Origin: Paraburkholderia bryophila
Lineage (GTDB): Bacteria > Pseudomonadota > Gammaproteobacteria > Burkholderiales > Burkholderiaceae
Assembly (NCBI RefSeq): GCF_013409255.1
Contig: NZ_JACCAS010000001.1
Span: forward strand, 1,550,001-1,614,000
Direction of reading: 5' to 3'
Length of the DNA: 64,000 nt
The translations under genes and the position numbers were made by a program. Position 1 is the stretch's first letter. Each line of letters opens with the position of its first letter. The notes below the pieces were generated by a model that saw only the letters and a list, made by a program, of their open reading frames with translations, was not told where the DNA came from and did no database searches. This document shows, one piece after another, positions 47,235 through 57,222 of the stretch.

Positions 47235-48782
47235 TCACTCCGAACGTTGCGGATTCAACTTGTCGACGTTCGAATACAACTTGTTGAGCGCCGAGATATA
47301 CGCCTTGGCGGAGGCCGCGACGATATCCGGATCGGTGCCGACGCCGTTGACGATACGCCCGCTCTTCGACAGCCGCACGGTCACTTCGCCCTGCGCCTGC
47401 GTGCCGGTGGTGATCGCGTTCACCGAGTACAGCAGCAGCTCCGAACCGCTGCCCACTTCCGTTTCGATCGCATTGAGCGTGGCGTCGACCGGGCCGTTGC
47501 CGCGTGCTTCGCCGGTCACCTCTTTGCCTTCCACCGAGAACACGATCTTCGCGTGCGGCTGCTCGCCGGTTTCCGAATGCTGCGACAGCGACAGGAACTT
47601 GTAGTGCTCCTTCTCCTGCGCGGCCGCCGATTCCTCGGTGACGATCGAGATGATGTCTTCGTCGAAGATTTCCGACTTGCGATCGGCCAGTTCCTTGAAG
47701 CGCGCGAACGCGGTGTTCAGCTCCGCCTCACTGTCCAGCGCAATGCCCAATTCCTTCAGACGCTGCTTGAACGCATTGCGGCCCGACAGTTTGCCGAGCA
47801 CGATCTTGTTCGCGCTCCAGCCCACGTCTTCGGCCCGCATGATTTCGTAGGTATCGCGCGCCTTCAGCACACCGTCCTGGTGAATGCCGGAGGCGTGAGC
47901 GAAGGCGTTCGCGCCGACCACCGCCTTGTTCGGCTGCACGACGAAACCGGTAATTTGCGACACCAGTTTCGACGCCGGCACGATCTGCGTCGTGTCGAGG
48001 CCCACCTCGAGACCGAAATAATCCTTGCGGGTCTTCACCGCCATCACGATTTCTTCGAGCGACGTGTTGCCCGCGCGCTCGCCGAGACCGTTGATCGTGC
48101 ACTCCACCTGACGCGCGCCGCCAATCTGCACGCCGGCCAGCGAGTTCGCCACCGCCATGCCGAGATCGTTGTGGCAATGCACCGAAAACACCGCCTTGTG
48201 CGAGTTCGGAATGCGCTCGCGCAGCGTTTTCACCATCTGACCGTACAACTCCGGCACGCCGTAACCGACCGTATCCGCGATGTTGATCGTGGTCGCGCCT
48301 TCGGCGATCACTGCCTCGAGCACGCGGCACAGGAAATCCATGTCCGAGCGGCTGCCGTCTTCCGGCGAAAACTCGACGTCGTCGGTGAATTTGCGGGCGA
48401 AACGCACCGCCAGCTTCGCCTGCTCGAACACCTGGTCCGGCGTCATGCGCAGCTTCTTCTCCATGTGCAGCGGCGACGTGGCGATGAACGTGTGGATGCG
48501 GAAATGATCGGCCGGCTTGAGCGCGTCGGCCGCGCGCTGGATGTCTTTGTCGTTCGCGCGGGCCAGCGAGCAGATCGTGCTGTCCTTGATCATGCCGGCG
48601 ATGGTTTGGATCGCGTCGAAGTCCCCGTTCGAGCTCGCCGCGAAGCCGGCTTCGATCACGTCCACTTTCATCCGCTCGAGCTGCTTCGCGATGCGGATTT
48701 TTTCTTCTTTCGTCATCGACGCGCCGGGCGATTGCTCGCCGTCGCGCAAGGTGGTGTCGAATATGATCAGTTTGTCGGACAT
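47235..48782 (-). CDS. leuA: 2-isopropylmalate synthase
   Basis: A 515-aa enzyme for the first step of leucine synthesis: acetyl-CoA plus 2-oxoisovalerate gives 2-isopropylmalate. [17 protein letters not shown] opens the TIM barrel; the metal-binding HCHNDLGMA is present; the C-terminal region (about 390-515) is the LeuA allosteric domain with leucine-binding regulation. The ATG at 48782 has AGGAG upstream, and an ATG at 48917 is out of family. It is on the same strand as pssA, psd and the ilv genes, but a terminator at 49121 separates it from pssA. Confidence 0.96.
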   Translation of the reverse strand: MSDKLIIFDTTLRDGEQSPGASMTKEEKIRIAKQLERMKVDVIEAGFAASSNGDFDAIQTIAGMIKDSTICSLARANDKDIQRAADALKPADHFRIHTFIATSPLHMEKKLRMTPDQVFEQAKLAVRFARKFTDDVEFSPEDGSRSDMDFLCRVLEAVIAEGATTINIADTVGYGVPELYGQMVKTLRERIPNSHKAVFSVHCHNDLGMAVANSLAGVQIGGARQVECTINGLGERAGNTSLEEIVMAVKTRKDYFGLEVGLDTTQIVPASKLVSQITGFVVQPNKAVVGANAFAHASGIHQDGVLKARDTYEIMRAEDVGWSANKIVLGKLSGRNAFKQRLKELGIALDSEAELNTAFARFKELADRKSEIFDEDIISIVTEESAAAQEKEHYKFLSLSQHSETGEQPHAKIVFSVEGKEVTGEARGNGPVDATLNAIETEVGSGSELLLYSVNAITTGTQAQGEVTVRLSKSGRIVNGVGTDPDIVAASAKAYISALNKLYSNVDKLNPQRSE

Positions 48783-49193
48783 GTCGGGTCTCCTGAGGAG
48801 TCGTTCAATTGTGGGGATCGGATCTTGGAATGGGGGTGTCCGGAGGTTTCTGCGCCACCGCTGGCGACGTTCGGCCACAGACGCGGCAAACGGAGCGGCG
48901 GGCCGAATATGACTCACTCAGCGACTCACGCGACAATACGTGCGACGATCAGCGCGAGCCACGCGCTAGCACGCTTGATGGCGCGCCGGCCTGCGAGGCA
49001 CGTGGCGCATCAAAAGAGTGTGTGAATGTATTCAACGAACGACTATAACGGCATTCCCCCTGCCGTGCAATTAGCGCCGAACCTGCCTGCGCGGCGCTGC
49101 CGACGGGCTCCGCACAACGAAAAACGGCGGCCTTCCGGCCGCCGTTTTGTCCTATCGCATGCAGGTTGTAAGACACCCGCTTTCGCTCGAATT
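48783..49193 (-). other. 411-base gap upstream of leuA
   Basis: No gene or leader peptide with leucine codon runs was seen. It must contain the leuA promoter, which I could not place firmly. The pssA terminator lies at 49121-49148. Confidence 0.4.
49121..49148 (-). terminator. Terminator after pssA
   Basis: Perfect 12-bp arms (AAAACGGCGGCC and its complement) with a four-base loop, 45 bases after the pssA stop. Confidence 0.8.
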
Positions 49194-50060
49194 TCACCGG
49201 TCCCGCACCACCGAACGCGCCGGATTGGCGCGGCCGCGCAGCGCCTGGTAACCCCAGAACACATAGCCCGACAGGCCATACAGCACGAACAGGCCGAACA
49301 GCATCAGCGGCGGATCGGACGACACCAGCACGAACGTCAGCACCACCAGCAGAATCACGCCGAACGGCACGCGATGCCGCACGTCCAGCGCCTTGCCGCT
49401 ATAGAACGGCGCGTTCGACACCATCGTCACACCCGCGTAGATGGTCAGGACGAAGGCGACCCACGGCAGCCAGACCAGCTTGAGCGGCACGCGGTTGTCG
49501 GTGGCGAGCCACACGAAACCGGCGATCAGCGCCGCCGCCGCCGGGCTCGGCATGCCCTGGAAGAAACGCTTGTCGACCACGCCGATGTTCGTGTTGAAGC
49601 GCGCCAGACGCAGCGCCGCGCCCGAGCAGTAGACGAACGCCGCGAGCCAGCCCCAACGGCCAAGGTCCTTCAGAATCCATTCGTACATGACGAGCGCCGG
49701 CGCGACGCCGAACGACACCATGTCCGACAGACTGTCGAACTGCTCGCCGAATGCGCTTTGCGTATGCGTCATACGCGCGACGCGGCCGTCCATGCCGTCG
49801 AGCACCATCGCGACGAAGATCGCGATGGCCGCGACTTCGAAGCGCACGTTCATGGCCTGCACGACGGCAAAGAAGCCGCAGAACAGCGCCGCGGTGGTGA
49901 ACGCGTTAGGCAGCAGATAAATGCCGCGTTTTCTCAGGAACTGCTGACGTTGCGCGCGCCGGCTGTCGACCGCCGCCTCAGCCACCATCGGCTTGTTACG
50001 GCGAAACGGACGCGGCAGCGGTCCGCTGTTGCGGGGGCGACGCGGTTTGAATGCGGCCAT
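49194..50060 (-). CDS. pssA: CDP-diacylglycerol-serine O-phosphatidyltransferase
   Basis: A 288-aa integral membrane enzyme that makes phosphatidylserine from CDP-diacylglycerol and serine. The CDP-alcohol phosphatidyltransferase motif DG-x2-AR-x8-G-x3-D-x3-D is visible as DGMDGRVARM followed by FGEQFDSLSD. About eight membrane segments follow a basic N-terminal extension of about 45 residues. It begins 24 bases after psd ends, and the two act in sequence in phosphatidylethanolamine synthesis. Confidence 0.93.
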   Translation of the reverse strand: MAAFKPRRPRNSGPLPRPFRRNKPMVAEAAVDSRRAQRQQFLRKRGIYLLPNAFTTAALFCGFFAVVQAMNVRFEVAAIAIFVAMVLDGMDGRVARMTHTQSAFGEQFDSLSDMVSFGVAPALVMYEWILKDLGRWGWLAAFVYCSGAALRLARFNTNIGVVDKRFFQGMPSPAAAALIAGFVWLATDNRVPLKLVWLPWVAFVLTIYAGVTMVSNAPFYSGKALDVRHRVPFGVILLVVLTFVLVSSDPPLMLFGLFVLYGLSGYVFWGYQALRGRANPARSVVRDR

Positions 50061-50084
50061 TCGGAAAACCTCCTTGGTGCCGCT

Positions 50085-50723
50085 TTATAGTTCAGCGAGG
50101 ATCGTGGACGACGCCGAAACCTTCTCGCCGATCGACACACGCGGACGGCTGCCCACCGGCAGATACACGTCGACTCGCGAACCGAACCGGATGAATCCAT
50201 AACGTTGACCACGCGTGAGCGGCTCACCCGCCCGGACGTAGCAAAGAATGCGCCGCGCGATCAGACCGGCGATCTGCACCGAAGTCACCGTCTGGCCGCC
50301 GGCCATTTCGATCACCACCGCATTGCGTTCGTTTTCCGTCGACGCTTTATCCACGGCGGCATTCAGATACGCGCCCGGGAAATATTCGACCTTGGAAATC
50401 GCGCCATCCACCGGCGAGCGTTGCGAGTGGACGTTGAACACGTTCATGAACACGCTGATCTTCAGCGCTTCACGATTGGCATACGGATCATGCGCGGTCT
50501 CGACTGCGACGATACGGCCGTCCGCCGGACACAGCACCGCATTCGCCTGAGTGGGAATGGGACGTGCGGGATCGCGGAAGAACTGGACGACGAAGATCAG
50601 CAGCAGCCAGAACAGCCATGAAATGCCGAACCCCGCGAAGAAGTGAACCAGTAGTGCAACGACGGCCGCGATGGCGATGAACGGCCAGCCTTCTCGCGCG
50701 ATGATCGGATGAGGGTAATTCAT
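50085..50723 (-). CDS. psd: Phosphatidylserine decarboxylase
   Basis: A 212-aa proenzyme that makes phosphatidylethanolamine. It has an N-terminal membrane segment (about residues 14-38) and the self-cleavage site Gly-Ser in [13 protein letters not shown], where the Ser becomes the pyruvoyl group; the motif is the short PSD-A form rather than LGST. The catalytic His is probably in [12 protein letters not shown]. The ATG at 50723 was chosen over 50843, which would run through the ilvC terminator. It precedes pssA. Confidence 0.93.
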   Translation of the reverse strand: MNYPHPIIAREGWPFIAIAAVVALLVHFFAGFGISWLFWLLLIFVVQFFRDPARPIPTQANAVLCPADGRIVAVETAHDPYANREALKISVFMNVFNVHSQRSPVDGAISKVEYFPGAYLNAAVDKASTENERNAVVIEMAGGQTVTSVQIAGLIARRILCYVRAGEPLTRGQRYGFIRFGSRVDVYLPVGSRPRVSIGEKVSASSTILAEL

Positions 50724-50760
50724 GAATGGCTTCTGTGTTTTTGTAAAACCGTAGGATAGC

Positions 50761-50799
50761 AAAAGCCGCCCAGGGTTCAGCACCCTTGGACGGCTTTTT
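50761..50799 (-). terminator. Terminator after ilvC
   Basis: A long stem (AAAGCCGTCCAAGGGT with ACCCTGGGCGGCTTTT, one mismatch) on the minus strand with T residues at the end. It closes the ilvBNC operon and lies just upstream of psd. Confidence 0.85.
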
Positions 50800-50864
50800 G
50801 ATCTGCCCGGCTCTTTCGTTACGTTTGCGGCTTGGCGCCGCACCGGGCAAAAGCGGTGACTAGC

Positions 50865-51956
<1,092 letters not shown>

Positions 51957-52001
51957 TTAAGGCTCCGCCCGGCCTTGATCGAGACGGGTTGGCGTTGAGC
52001 G

Positions 52002-52493
52002 TCACACTTTCAGAATGCGCTCGCCGCGACCGATGCCCGAACCACCCGTCCGGACGGTTTCGAGAATCGCCGTGGAGTCGATCCCTTCGATGAAGGCGTC
52101 GAGCTTCTCGCTCGCGCCCGTCAATTCGATCGTGTAGGTCTTTTCGGTGACGTCGATGATGCGGCCGCGGAAAATATCCGACATCCGCTTCATTTCCTCA
52201 CGTTCCTTGCCGACCGCCCTCACCTTGATCAACATCAGCTCGCGCTCGATGTGGGCGCCCTCGGTAAGGTCGACCACTTTCACCACCTCGATCAGGCGGT
52301 TCAGATGCTTCGTGATCTGTTCGATCACGTCGTCCGAGCCAATGGAGACGATGGTCATGCGCGACAGCGAACGGTCTTCGGTCGGAGCCACCGTCAAGGT
52401 TTCAATGTTGTAGCCGCGTGCCGAGAACAAGCCCACCACGCGTGATAACGCGCCCGGTTCGTTTTCCAGCAGGACTGAAATGATGTGTCTCAT
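52002..52493 (-). CDS. ilvN: Acetolactate synthase small subunit
   Basis: A 163-aa regulatory subunit. The N-terminal ACT domain (about 1-75) has SVLLENEPGALSRVVGLFSARGYNI, the valine-binding pattern, and the C-terminal half (about 80-160) is the second regulatory domain. It makes the enzyme valine-sensitive and raises its activity. It lies 111 bases after ilvB. The symbol ilvH would be equally acceptable. Confidence 0.95.
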   Translation of the reverse strand: MRHIISVLLENEPGALSRVVGLFSARGYNIETLTVAPTEDRSLSRMTIVSIGSDDVIEQITKHLNRLIEVVKVVDLTEGAHIERELMLIKVRAVGKEREEMKRMSDIFRGRIIDVTEKTYTIELTGASEKLDAFIEGIDSTAILETVRTGGSGIGRGERILKV

Positions 52494-52604
52494 GATTCGC
52501 TTCTTCCAGATGTTTTGTCGATGTCTGCGAGCGGATTCGCGCCGCTTCGCCCGCGTTCGCCGTTTTTGACGGCACGCGTGACGAAGCCGGCACGAAAGCC
52601 GTCG

Positions 52605-54368
52605 TTATAGATCTTCCGAACCCATGAGCATCTCGGTGATGCCCTTGCCGGCCTGGACCATCGGCCAGACGTTTTCGGTCGGATCGGTCTGGAAATCGAG
52701 AAACACCGTGCGATCTTTCAGGCGCAGCGCTTCCTTCAACGCCGGTTCGACGTCGGCCGTGTGTTCGACACGGATACCGACGTGGCCGTACGCTTCGGCG
52801 AGCTTCACGAAATCCGGCAGCGCATCCATGTACGAATGCGAATAGCGCTTGCTGTATTCGATCTGCTGCCACTGGCGCACCATGCCCAGATAGCGGTTGT
52901 TCAGCGAGATGATCTTCACCGGAGTCTCGTACTGCTTGCAGGTCGAGAGTTCCTGGATACACATCTGGATCGAGCCTTCGCCCGTGATGCAGAGCACGTC
53001 GTCGTCCGGGTGCGCCATCTTCACGCCCATCGCCGCCGGCAGGCCGAAGCCCATCGTGCCGAGACCACCGGAGTTGATCCAGCGGCGCGGCTTGTTGAAG
53101 CGATAGAACTGGGCCGCCCACATCTGGTGCTGGCCGACGTCGGAACACACGAAGGCATTGCCGTCGGTCAGCTCCCACGCCTTTTCCACCACGTACTGCG
53201 GCTTGATGATGTCGCTCTTGCGGTCGAACTTCAGGCAGTCTTTGGCGCGCCAGGCTTCGATGTCCTTCCACCAGTCGGCGAGCGCCGCGGTGTCGGGGCC
53301 ATGCTCGGCCGTTTGCAACTGCTCGATCAGTTCCTTCAGCACTTCCTTCACGTCGCCGACGATCGGAATGTCGACCTTGACGCGCTTGGAGATGGAAGAA
53401 GGATCGATGTCGATATGGATGATCTTGCGCGGACGCGACGCGAAGTGCGCCGGATCGCCGATCACACGGTCGTCGAAACGCGCGCCGATGGCGATCAGCA
53501 CGTCGCAGTGCTGCATGGCCATGTTGGCTTCGTACGTGCCGTGCATGCCGAGCATGCCGAGGAATTTCTTGTCGCTCGCGCGGTAGCCGCCCAGACCCAT
53601 CAACGTGTTGGTGACCGGATAGCCGAGCAGGTCGGCGAACTGGTTCAATTCACGCGCTGCGTCCGCAAGGATGATGCCGCCGCCAGTGTAGATGTACGGA
53701 CGCTTCGCGCCCAGCAACAACGACACGGCCTTGCGAATCTGCCCCGAGTGGCCCTTCGTGACCGGGTTGTACGAGCGCAGCGACACGCTCTTCAACGGTT
53801 CGTACTGGCACGGCGTCTTCGACACGTCTTTCGGAATATCGATCAGCACCGGGCCGGGACGGCCGGTACGGGCAATGAAGAAAGCTTTCTTGACGGTGGC
53901 GGCGAGGTCGCGCACATCTTTCACGAGGAAATTGTGCTTCACGCAGGGACGCGTGATGCCGACCGTGTCGCACTCCTGGAAAGCATCCTGGCCGATCGCG
54001 GCAGTCGGCACCTGGCCGCTGATCACGACGAGCGGGATCGAATCCATGTAGGCGGTGGCGATGCCGGTCACCGCATTGGTGACGCCCGGACCGGACGTCA
54101 CGAGGCACACGCCGACCTTGCCGGTGGAGCGCGCATAAGCGTCGGCTGCGTGGACCGCGGCCTGCTCGTGGCGCACGAGAATGTGCTGAAACTTGTCCTG
54201 CTTGTACAGCTCGTCGTAAATATAAAGTACCGAGCCGCCGGGATAGCCCCAGATGAACTCGACGTCTTCGTCGGCCAGTGCCTTCATGAGCACGGTGGCG
54301 CCGATAGAGTCAGCTTCGGGATGAGGAGTCGTATCCGACGTGGAGAATTCCGCGCTGGGCATATTCAT
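52605..54368 (-). CDS. ilvB: Acetolactate synthase large subunit
   Basis: A 587-aa ThDP- and FAD-dependent catalytic subunit. The N-terminal pyrimidine domain has FIWGYPGGSVLYIYDELY and the ThDP-activating Glu in RHEQAAVHAADAYAR. The C-terminal domain has ITGEGSIQMCIQEL and IISLNNRYLGMVRQWQ, the ThDP-binding motif starting GEG rather than GDG. It condenses two pyruvates, or pyruvate and 2-oxobutyrate. ATG at 54368 has AAGGTG upstream; ATG at 54362 is an alternative. Confidence 0.96.
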   Translation of the reverse strand: MNMPSAEFSTSDTTPHPEADSIGATVLMKALADEDVEFIWGYPGGSVLYIYDELYKQDKFQHILVRHEQAAVHAADAYARSTGKVGVCLVTSGPGVTNAVTGIATAYMDSIPLVVISGQVPTAAIGQDAFQECDTVGITRPCVKHNFLVKDVRDLAATVKKAFFIARTGRPGPVLIDIPKDVSKTPCQYEPLKSVSLRSYNPVTKGHSGQIRKAVSLLLGAKRPYIYTGGGIILADAARELNQFADLLGYPVTNTLMGLGGYRASDKKFLGMLGMHGTYEANMAMQHCDVLIAIGARFDDRVIGDPAHFASRPRKIIHIDIDPSSISKRVKVDIPIVGDVKEVLKELIEQLQTAEHGPDTAALADWWKDIEAWRAKDCLKFDRKSDIIKPQYVVEKAWELTDGNAFVCSDVGQHQMWAAQFYRFNKPRRWINSGGLGTMGFGLPAAMGVKMAHPDDDVLCITGEGSIQMCIQELSTCKQYETPVKIISLNNRYLGMVRQWQQIEYSKRYSHSYMDALPDFVKLAEAYGHVGIRVEHTADVEPALKEALRLKDRTVFLDFQTDPTENVWPMVQAGKGITEMLMGSEDL

Positions 54369-54731
54369 TTATTCACCTTTCGAAATTTCGGCAAAAATTT
54401 GATCGGGTGCTCTCTGCCGGGCTTGTGGCTCGGGTTCAAGCTGCGCGTCCAGTTGACAGGTGAGCTTCTTGGGCCACACCTCAATTGAGACAAATCACTT
54501 GTGTTGCGAACCAGCGAAGATATCTGCTGACGCCCACGCGGTCAAGCAAATATTGCCTGAGCGCCCTGCCCCCGAATCTCTCCGGTCTCTCCAGATCGAC
54601 CGAAAGCTTGTTATAGAGATGCAAGGTGGATCACGTTTCGCCCCAGCGGCGCAAAAGTTTGTTAGGATCCGCGAGTTTTACGACATTTTTCGACCGATTA
54701 CGCGCACGCTCGCTGCGCCGACCCCCAACGG
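54369..54731. other. 363-base divergent gap between ilvB and sigma factor gene
   Basis: No gene was seen. It must carry the divergent promoters of ilvBNC and of the ECF sigma gene. No leader peptide rich in Val, Leu or Ile codons and no convincing attenuator stem was recognised. Confidence 0.4.
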
Positions 54732-55295
54732 ATGGCATCAGACAAGGAACTCGCCGATTTTTTGGCGGGCGTCGAAAGGCGCGCATTCAAGCAGACGGTC
54801 TACGCCGTGCGGGACGACGACGCCTCGCTAGATATCGTGCAGGACGCGATGATCAAGCTCGCCGAAAAATATGGCGACCGTCCGGCGGCCGAACTTCCGC
54901 TGCTGTTTCAGCGTATTCTCCAGAATGCGATGCACGACTATTTCCGTCGTGCGAAAGTGCGCAATACTTGGGTGAGTCTGTTTTCGTCGCTCGGCAACGC
55001 CGACGACGAAGATTTCGACCCGCTCGAGACCTTCGAAGCCCAGCAAGGCTCGGCGGGTTCGGAGAGCAACGAACAAAAACTCGAACGCGAACAGGTTCTG
55101 CAGTTAATCGACGACGAGATCCAAAAGTTACCGGCACGTCAACGGGAGGCGTTTCTCATGCGTTATTGGGAAGATATGGATGTCGCCGAGACTGCCGCCG
55201 CGATGGGCTGCTCCGAAGGCAGTGTGAAGACGCACTGCTCGCGGGCCACGCACACGCTGGCGCAAGCGCTCAAGGCTAAAGGAATCACGCTATGA
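54732..55295 (+). CDS. ECF-type RNA polymerase sigma factor
   Basis: A 187-aa sigma factor. Region 2 (about residues 10-78) contains LDIVQDAMIKLAEKYG and LLFQRILQNAMHDYFRRAK, and region 4 (about 120-180) contains LPARQREAFLMRYWEDMD followed by SEGSVKTHCSRATHTL. An acidic linker (NADDEDFDPLETFEAQ) joins them. The next gene overlaps by four bases and encodes a single-pass membrane protein, the usual layout for a sigma/anti-sigma pair. The signal and regulon are unknown. Confidence 0.85.
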   Translation: MASDKELADFLAGVERRAFKQTVYAVRDDDASLDIVQDAMIKLAEKYGDRPAAELPLLFQRILQNAMHDYFRRAKVRNTWVSLFSSLGNADDEDFDPLETFEAQQGSAGSESNEQKLEREQVLQLIDDEIQKLPARQREAFLMRYWEDMDVAETAAAMGCSEGSVKTHCSRATHTLAQALKAKGITL

Positions 55296-55720
55296 GCTCC
55301 CTGGAAACCAAAGAACTCGAGTTCGCCCGCCAAATGCGCCGCGCGCTCGACGAAAACGCCGCCAGCATTCCCACCGCCGCCGTCGACCGGCTCGCCGCGG
55401 CGCGCCGTGCCGCGCTCGCCCGCAAGAAGCCCGAAACGGTGAGCGCGCCGGTGTTCGTGCCCGCTTTCGCCGGCGCGGGCATGCCGGCTGGCATGCCGCC
55501 GGTCGAATTGCCGCAGCGCCGCCGCTCGCCGCTGCGCCGCTTCGCGCTCGCGTGGCCGCTCGTCGCGCTGGTCGTGAGCCTGGTGGGAATTGCCTACTGG
55601 GAAGACCAGCAGCGCACCGCCGAACTCGCCGATATCGATGCCGCCATGCTAAGCGACGATCTGCCGCTCAATGCCTACCTTGACCACGGCTTCAACGCGT
55701 ATCTTTCACGCGCCCACTGA
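55292..55720 (+). CDS. DUF3619 family membrane protein (putative anti-sigma)
   Basis: A 142-aa protein: a cytoplasmic helical N-terminus (1-45), a Pro-rich linker, a basic segment RRRSPLRR, one transmembrane helix (about 84-103) and a short periplasmic tail. The topology is that of anti-sigma factors, but the zinc anti-sigma motif HxxxCxxC is absent, as there are no cysteines. It overlaps the sigma gene by four bases. The family is DUF3619, known next to this sigma factor in Burkholderiales; function is inferred from position. Confidence 0.7.
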   Translation: MSSLETKELEFARQMRRALDENAASIPTAAVDRLAAARRAALARKKPETVSAPVFVPAFAGAGMPAGMPPVELPQRRRSPLRRFALAWPLVALVVSLVGIAYWEDQQRTAELADIDAAMLSDDLPLNAYLDHGFNAYLSRAH

Positions 55721-55736
55721 GCGGGAGATTCTTCGG

Positions 55737-56501
55737 GTGAGTTACAAGCGCGGCCTGGCCGTTGTTTTCGGATGCACGATCGCGGCCCTGGTGTCGTTCG
55801 CCGCGACTTATCCGCGCTTTTACCCGAGCCCGACGGGCCCCAGCACACCCGCCGCGGGTAGCAACACGGCCACCGCCAAGGCGCCCGCGCCCACGCTCGC
55901 CGTGGAACTGCCGGGCCTGCCCGGCAGCAACAGTCCGATGGCATGGTCGCGTCTCAGTTCGGCCGACCATATCGCGCTTGCACCGTTCGAACCCCTTTGG
56001 GATTCGTTCAGCGATGAACGCAAGCGCAAATGGATCAAGATCGCGTCGCGTTACCCAAAAATGTCGCCCGATGCGCAAAAACGCCTGCACGACCGCATGA
56101 CTGAATGGGTCCGCATGACGCCCGATCAACGGCGCGTCGCGCGTGAAAACTATCAGGTGTCGAAGGAACTGCCGCGAGAGACGCGTCAGTACGCGTGGAA
56201 GACCTATCAGCAGTTGCCTGAAGAGCAGAAGGAACGGCTCGCGGCCAGCGAGCGCAAGCGTAGGCCGAGCGTGATCAGCGCGCCGCCGTCGGGGCGCACC
56301 GAGATCAAGGGCATCGATCGTCTCGTCAATGCGCGTGAGCACGGCGCGAGCGGCGCGGCAGCGGCCAGCGCGGCAGCAGCAGCGGCGCTGCCGAGTCCGG
56401 CCGCCGTCGTGCCGGCCATTCCCGCCGCGGGCAGTTTCGTGCCCGCCACGCCGCTGCCGGTTTCGCCGGCCGAGGCGCCGTCGATTTTCAACGGCTCCTG
56501 A
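55737..56501 (+). CDS. DUF3106 family exported protein
   Basis: A 254-aa protein starting with GTG at 55737 (GGGAG upstream), with a hydrophobic N-terminus that is a signal anchor or signal peptide. The core (about 70-170) is rich in R, K, W and P with PLWDSFSDERKRKWIKIA and repeated MSPDAQKRLHDRM/MTPDQRRVARENY-like helices, the DUF3106 pattern that resembles periplasmic CpxP-like or RcnB-like helical repeats. The C-terminus is Ala/Pro low complexity. It lies 16 bases after DUF3619 and probably belongs to its operon. Confidence 0.7.
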   Translation: MSYKRGLAVVFGCTIAALVSFAATYPRFYPSPTGPSTPAAGSNTATAKAPAPTLAVELPGLPGSNSPMAWSRLSSADHIALAPFEPLWDSFSDERKRKWIKIASRYPKMSPDAQKRLHDRMTEWVRMTPDQRRVARENYQVSKELPRETRQYAWKTYQQLPEEQKERLAASERKRRPSVISAPPSGRTEIKGIDRLVNAREHGASGAAAASAAAAAALPSPAAVVPAIPAAGSFVPATPLPVSPAEAPSIFNGS

Positions 56502-56513
56502 TCCGGCTCGCCC

Positions 56514-57029
56514 GTGTCCCAGCCGCTCACCACCCCGACACTGCCCGTTGATGCGCCCAGCATCGCTCCGACCGTTCGACGGCGCCTCGCGGCGCTGCTC
56601 TACGAAGCGGTGATCCTGTTCGGCGTGGTGTTCATCGCCGGTTATCTGTTCAGCACGCTCACGCAGCAACGCAACGGTCTGACTCATCACGACCTGCTGG
56701 CGGCCTGGATCGGGCTCGTGGTCGGTGTGTACTTCGTGTGGTTCTGGACCCACAGCGGCCAGACCCTGCCGATGAAAACCTGGCGCCTGCGCGTAGTCGC
56801 CGCCGACGGCGCGCCGCTTTCCACCGGTCGCGCGATCGTCCGCTACGTGCTGACGTGGCTGTGGTTTCTGCCGCCGCTCGCCTTGCATCCGCTGCTTGGG
56901 CTGAAGCTGCCGCAGACGCTGCTGATCGCCGGCATCTGGTTCGTGCTGTGGGCTGCAACGGGCCGCTTCGATCCGCAGCGTCAGTTCCTGCACGACCGCC
57001 TCGCCGGCACCCGGGTGATCGGTGTATAG
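56514..57029 (+). CDS. RDD family membrane protein
   Basis: A 171-aa integral membrane protein starting at GTG 56514. RRLAALLYEAVILFGVVF is the first helix, with the family Arg/Asp positions replaced here by Glu-adjacent residues; THSGQTLPMKTWRLRVVAADG is the typical mid loop, and QFLHDRLAGTRVI the conserved C-terminal DRxxGT element. Function of the family is unclear (ion transport has been suggested for some). It lies 12 bases after DUF3106 and ends the four-gene cluster. Confidence 0.75.
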   Translation: MSQPLTTPTLPVDAPSIAPTVRRRLAALLYEAVILFGVVFIAGYLFSTLTQQRNGLTHHDLLAAWIGLVVGVYFVWFWTHSGQTLPMKTWRLRVVAADGAPLSTGRAIVRYVLTWLWFLPPLALHPLLGLKLPQTLLIAGIWFVLWAATGRFDPQRQFLHDRLAGTRVIGV

Positions 57030-57155
57030 CATCGAGCTAAAACGCCTCTCGCCCCCTCGCCTTAACCCCGCACGCCCCGCACCGCGCACGACCGTCCCTC
57101 GCCGTCGCCCCACCTCCCCGCTGCCGCCCCACTTCCCGCAGTAATAAGAACTTCT

Positions 57156-57179
57156 CGTGACTGTCACGGCACAGTCACG
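57156..57179. promoter_or_regulatory. 24-bp palindrome, possible Pho-box-like operator
   Basis: Perfect 9-bp arms CGTGACTGT and ACAGTCACG with a six-base spacer lie 44-67 bases upstream of the metallophosphoesterase start. The same bases contain CTGTCAC-4-CAGTCAC, one mismatch from a 7-4-7 Pho box (direct repeats of CTGTCA-T/C). Both readings are possible. Confidence 0.45.
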
Positions 57180-57222
57180 CGAGCCAGGCTCAATACGGTC
57201 ACTGCAACTCGACGCGTGAGCC

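Noticed and set aside
57196..57202. CGGTCAC as a third Pho half-site
   Set aside because: Spacing from the second repeat is 24 rather than a multiple of 11 bases and two bases differ from consensus.
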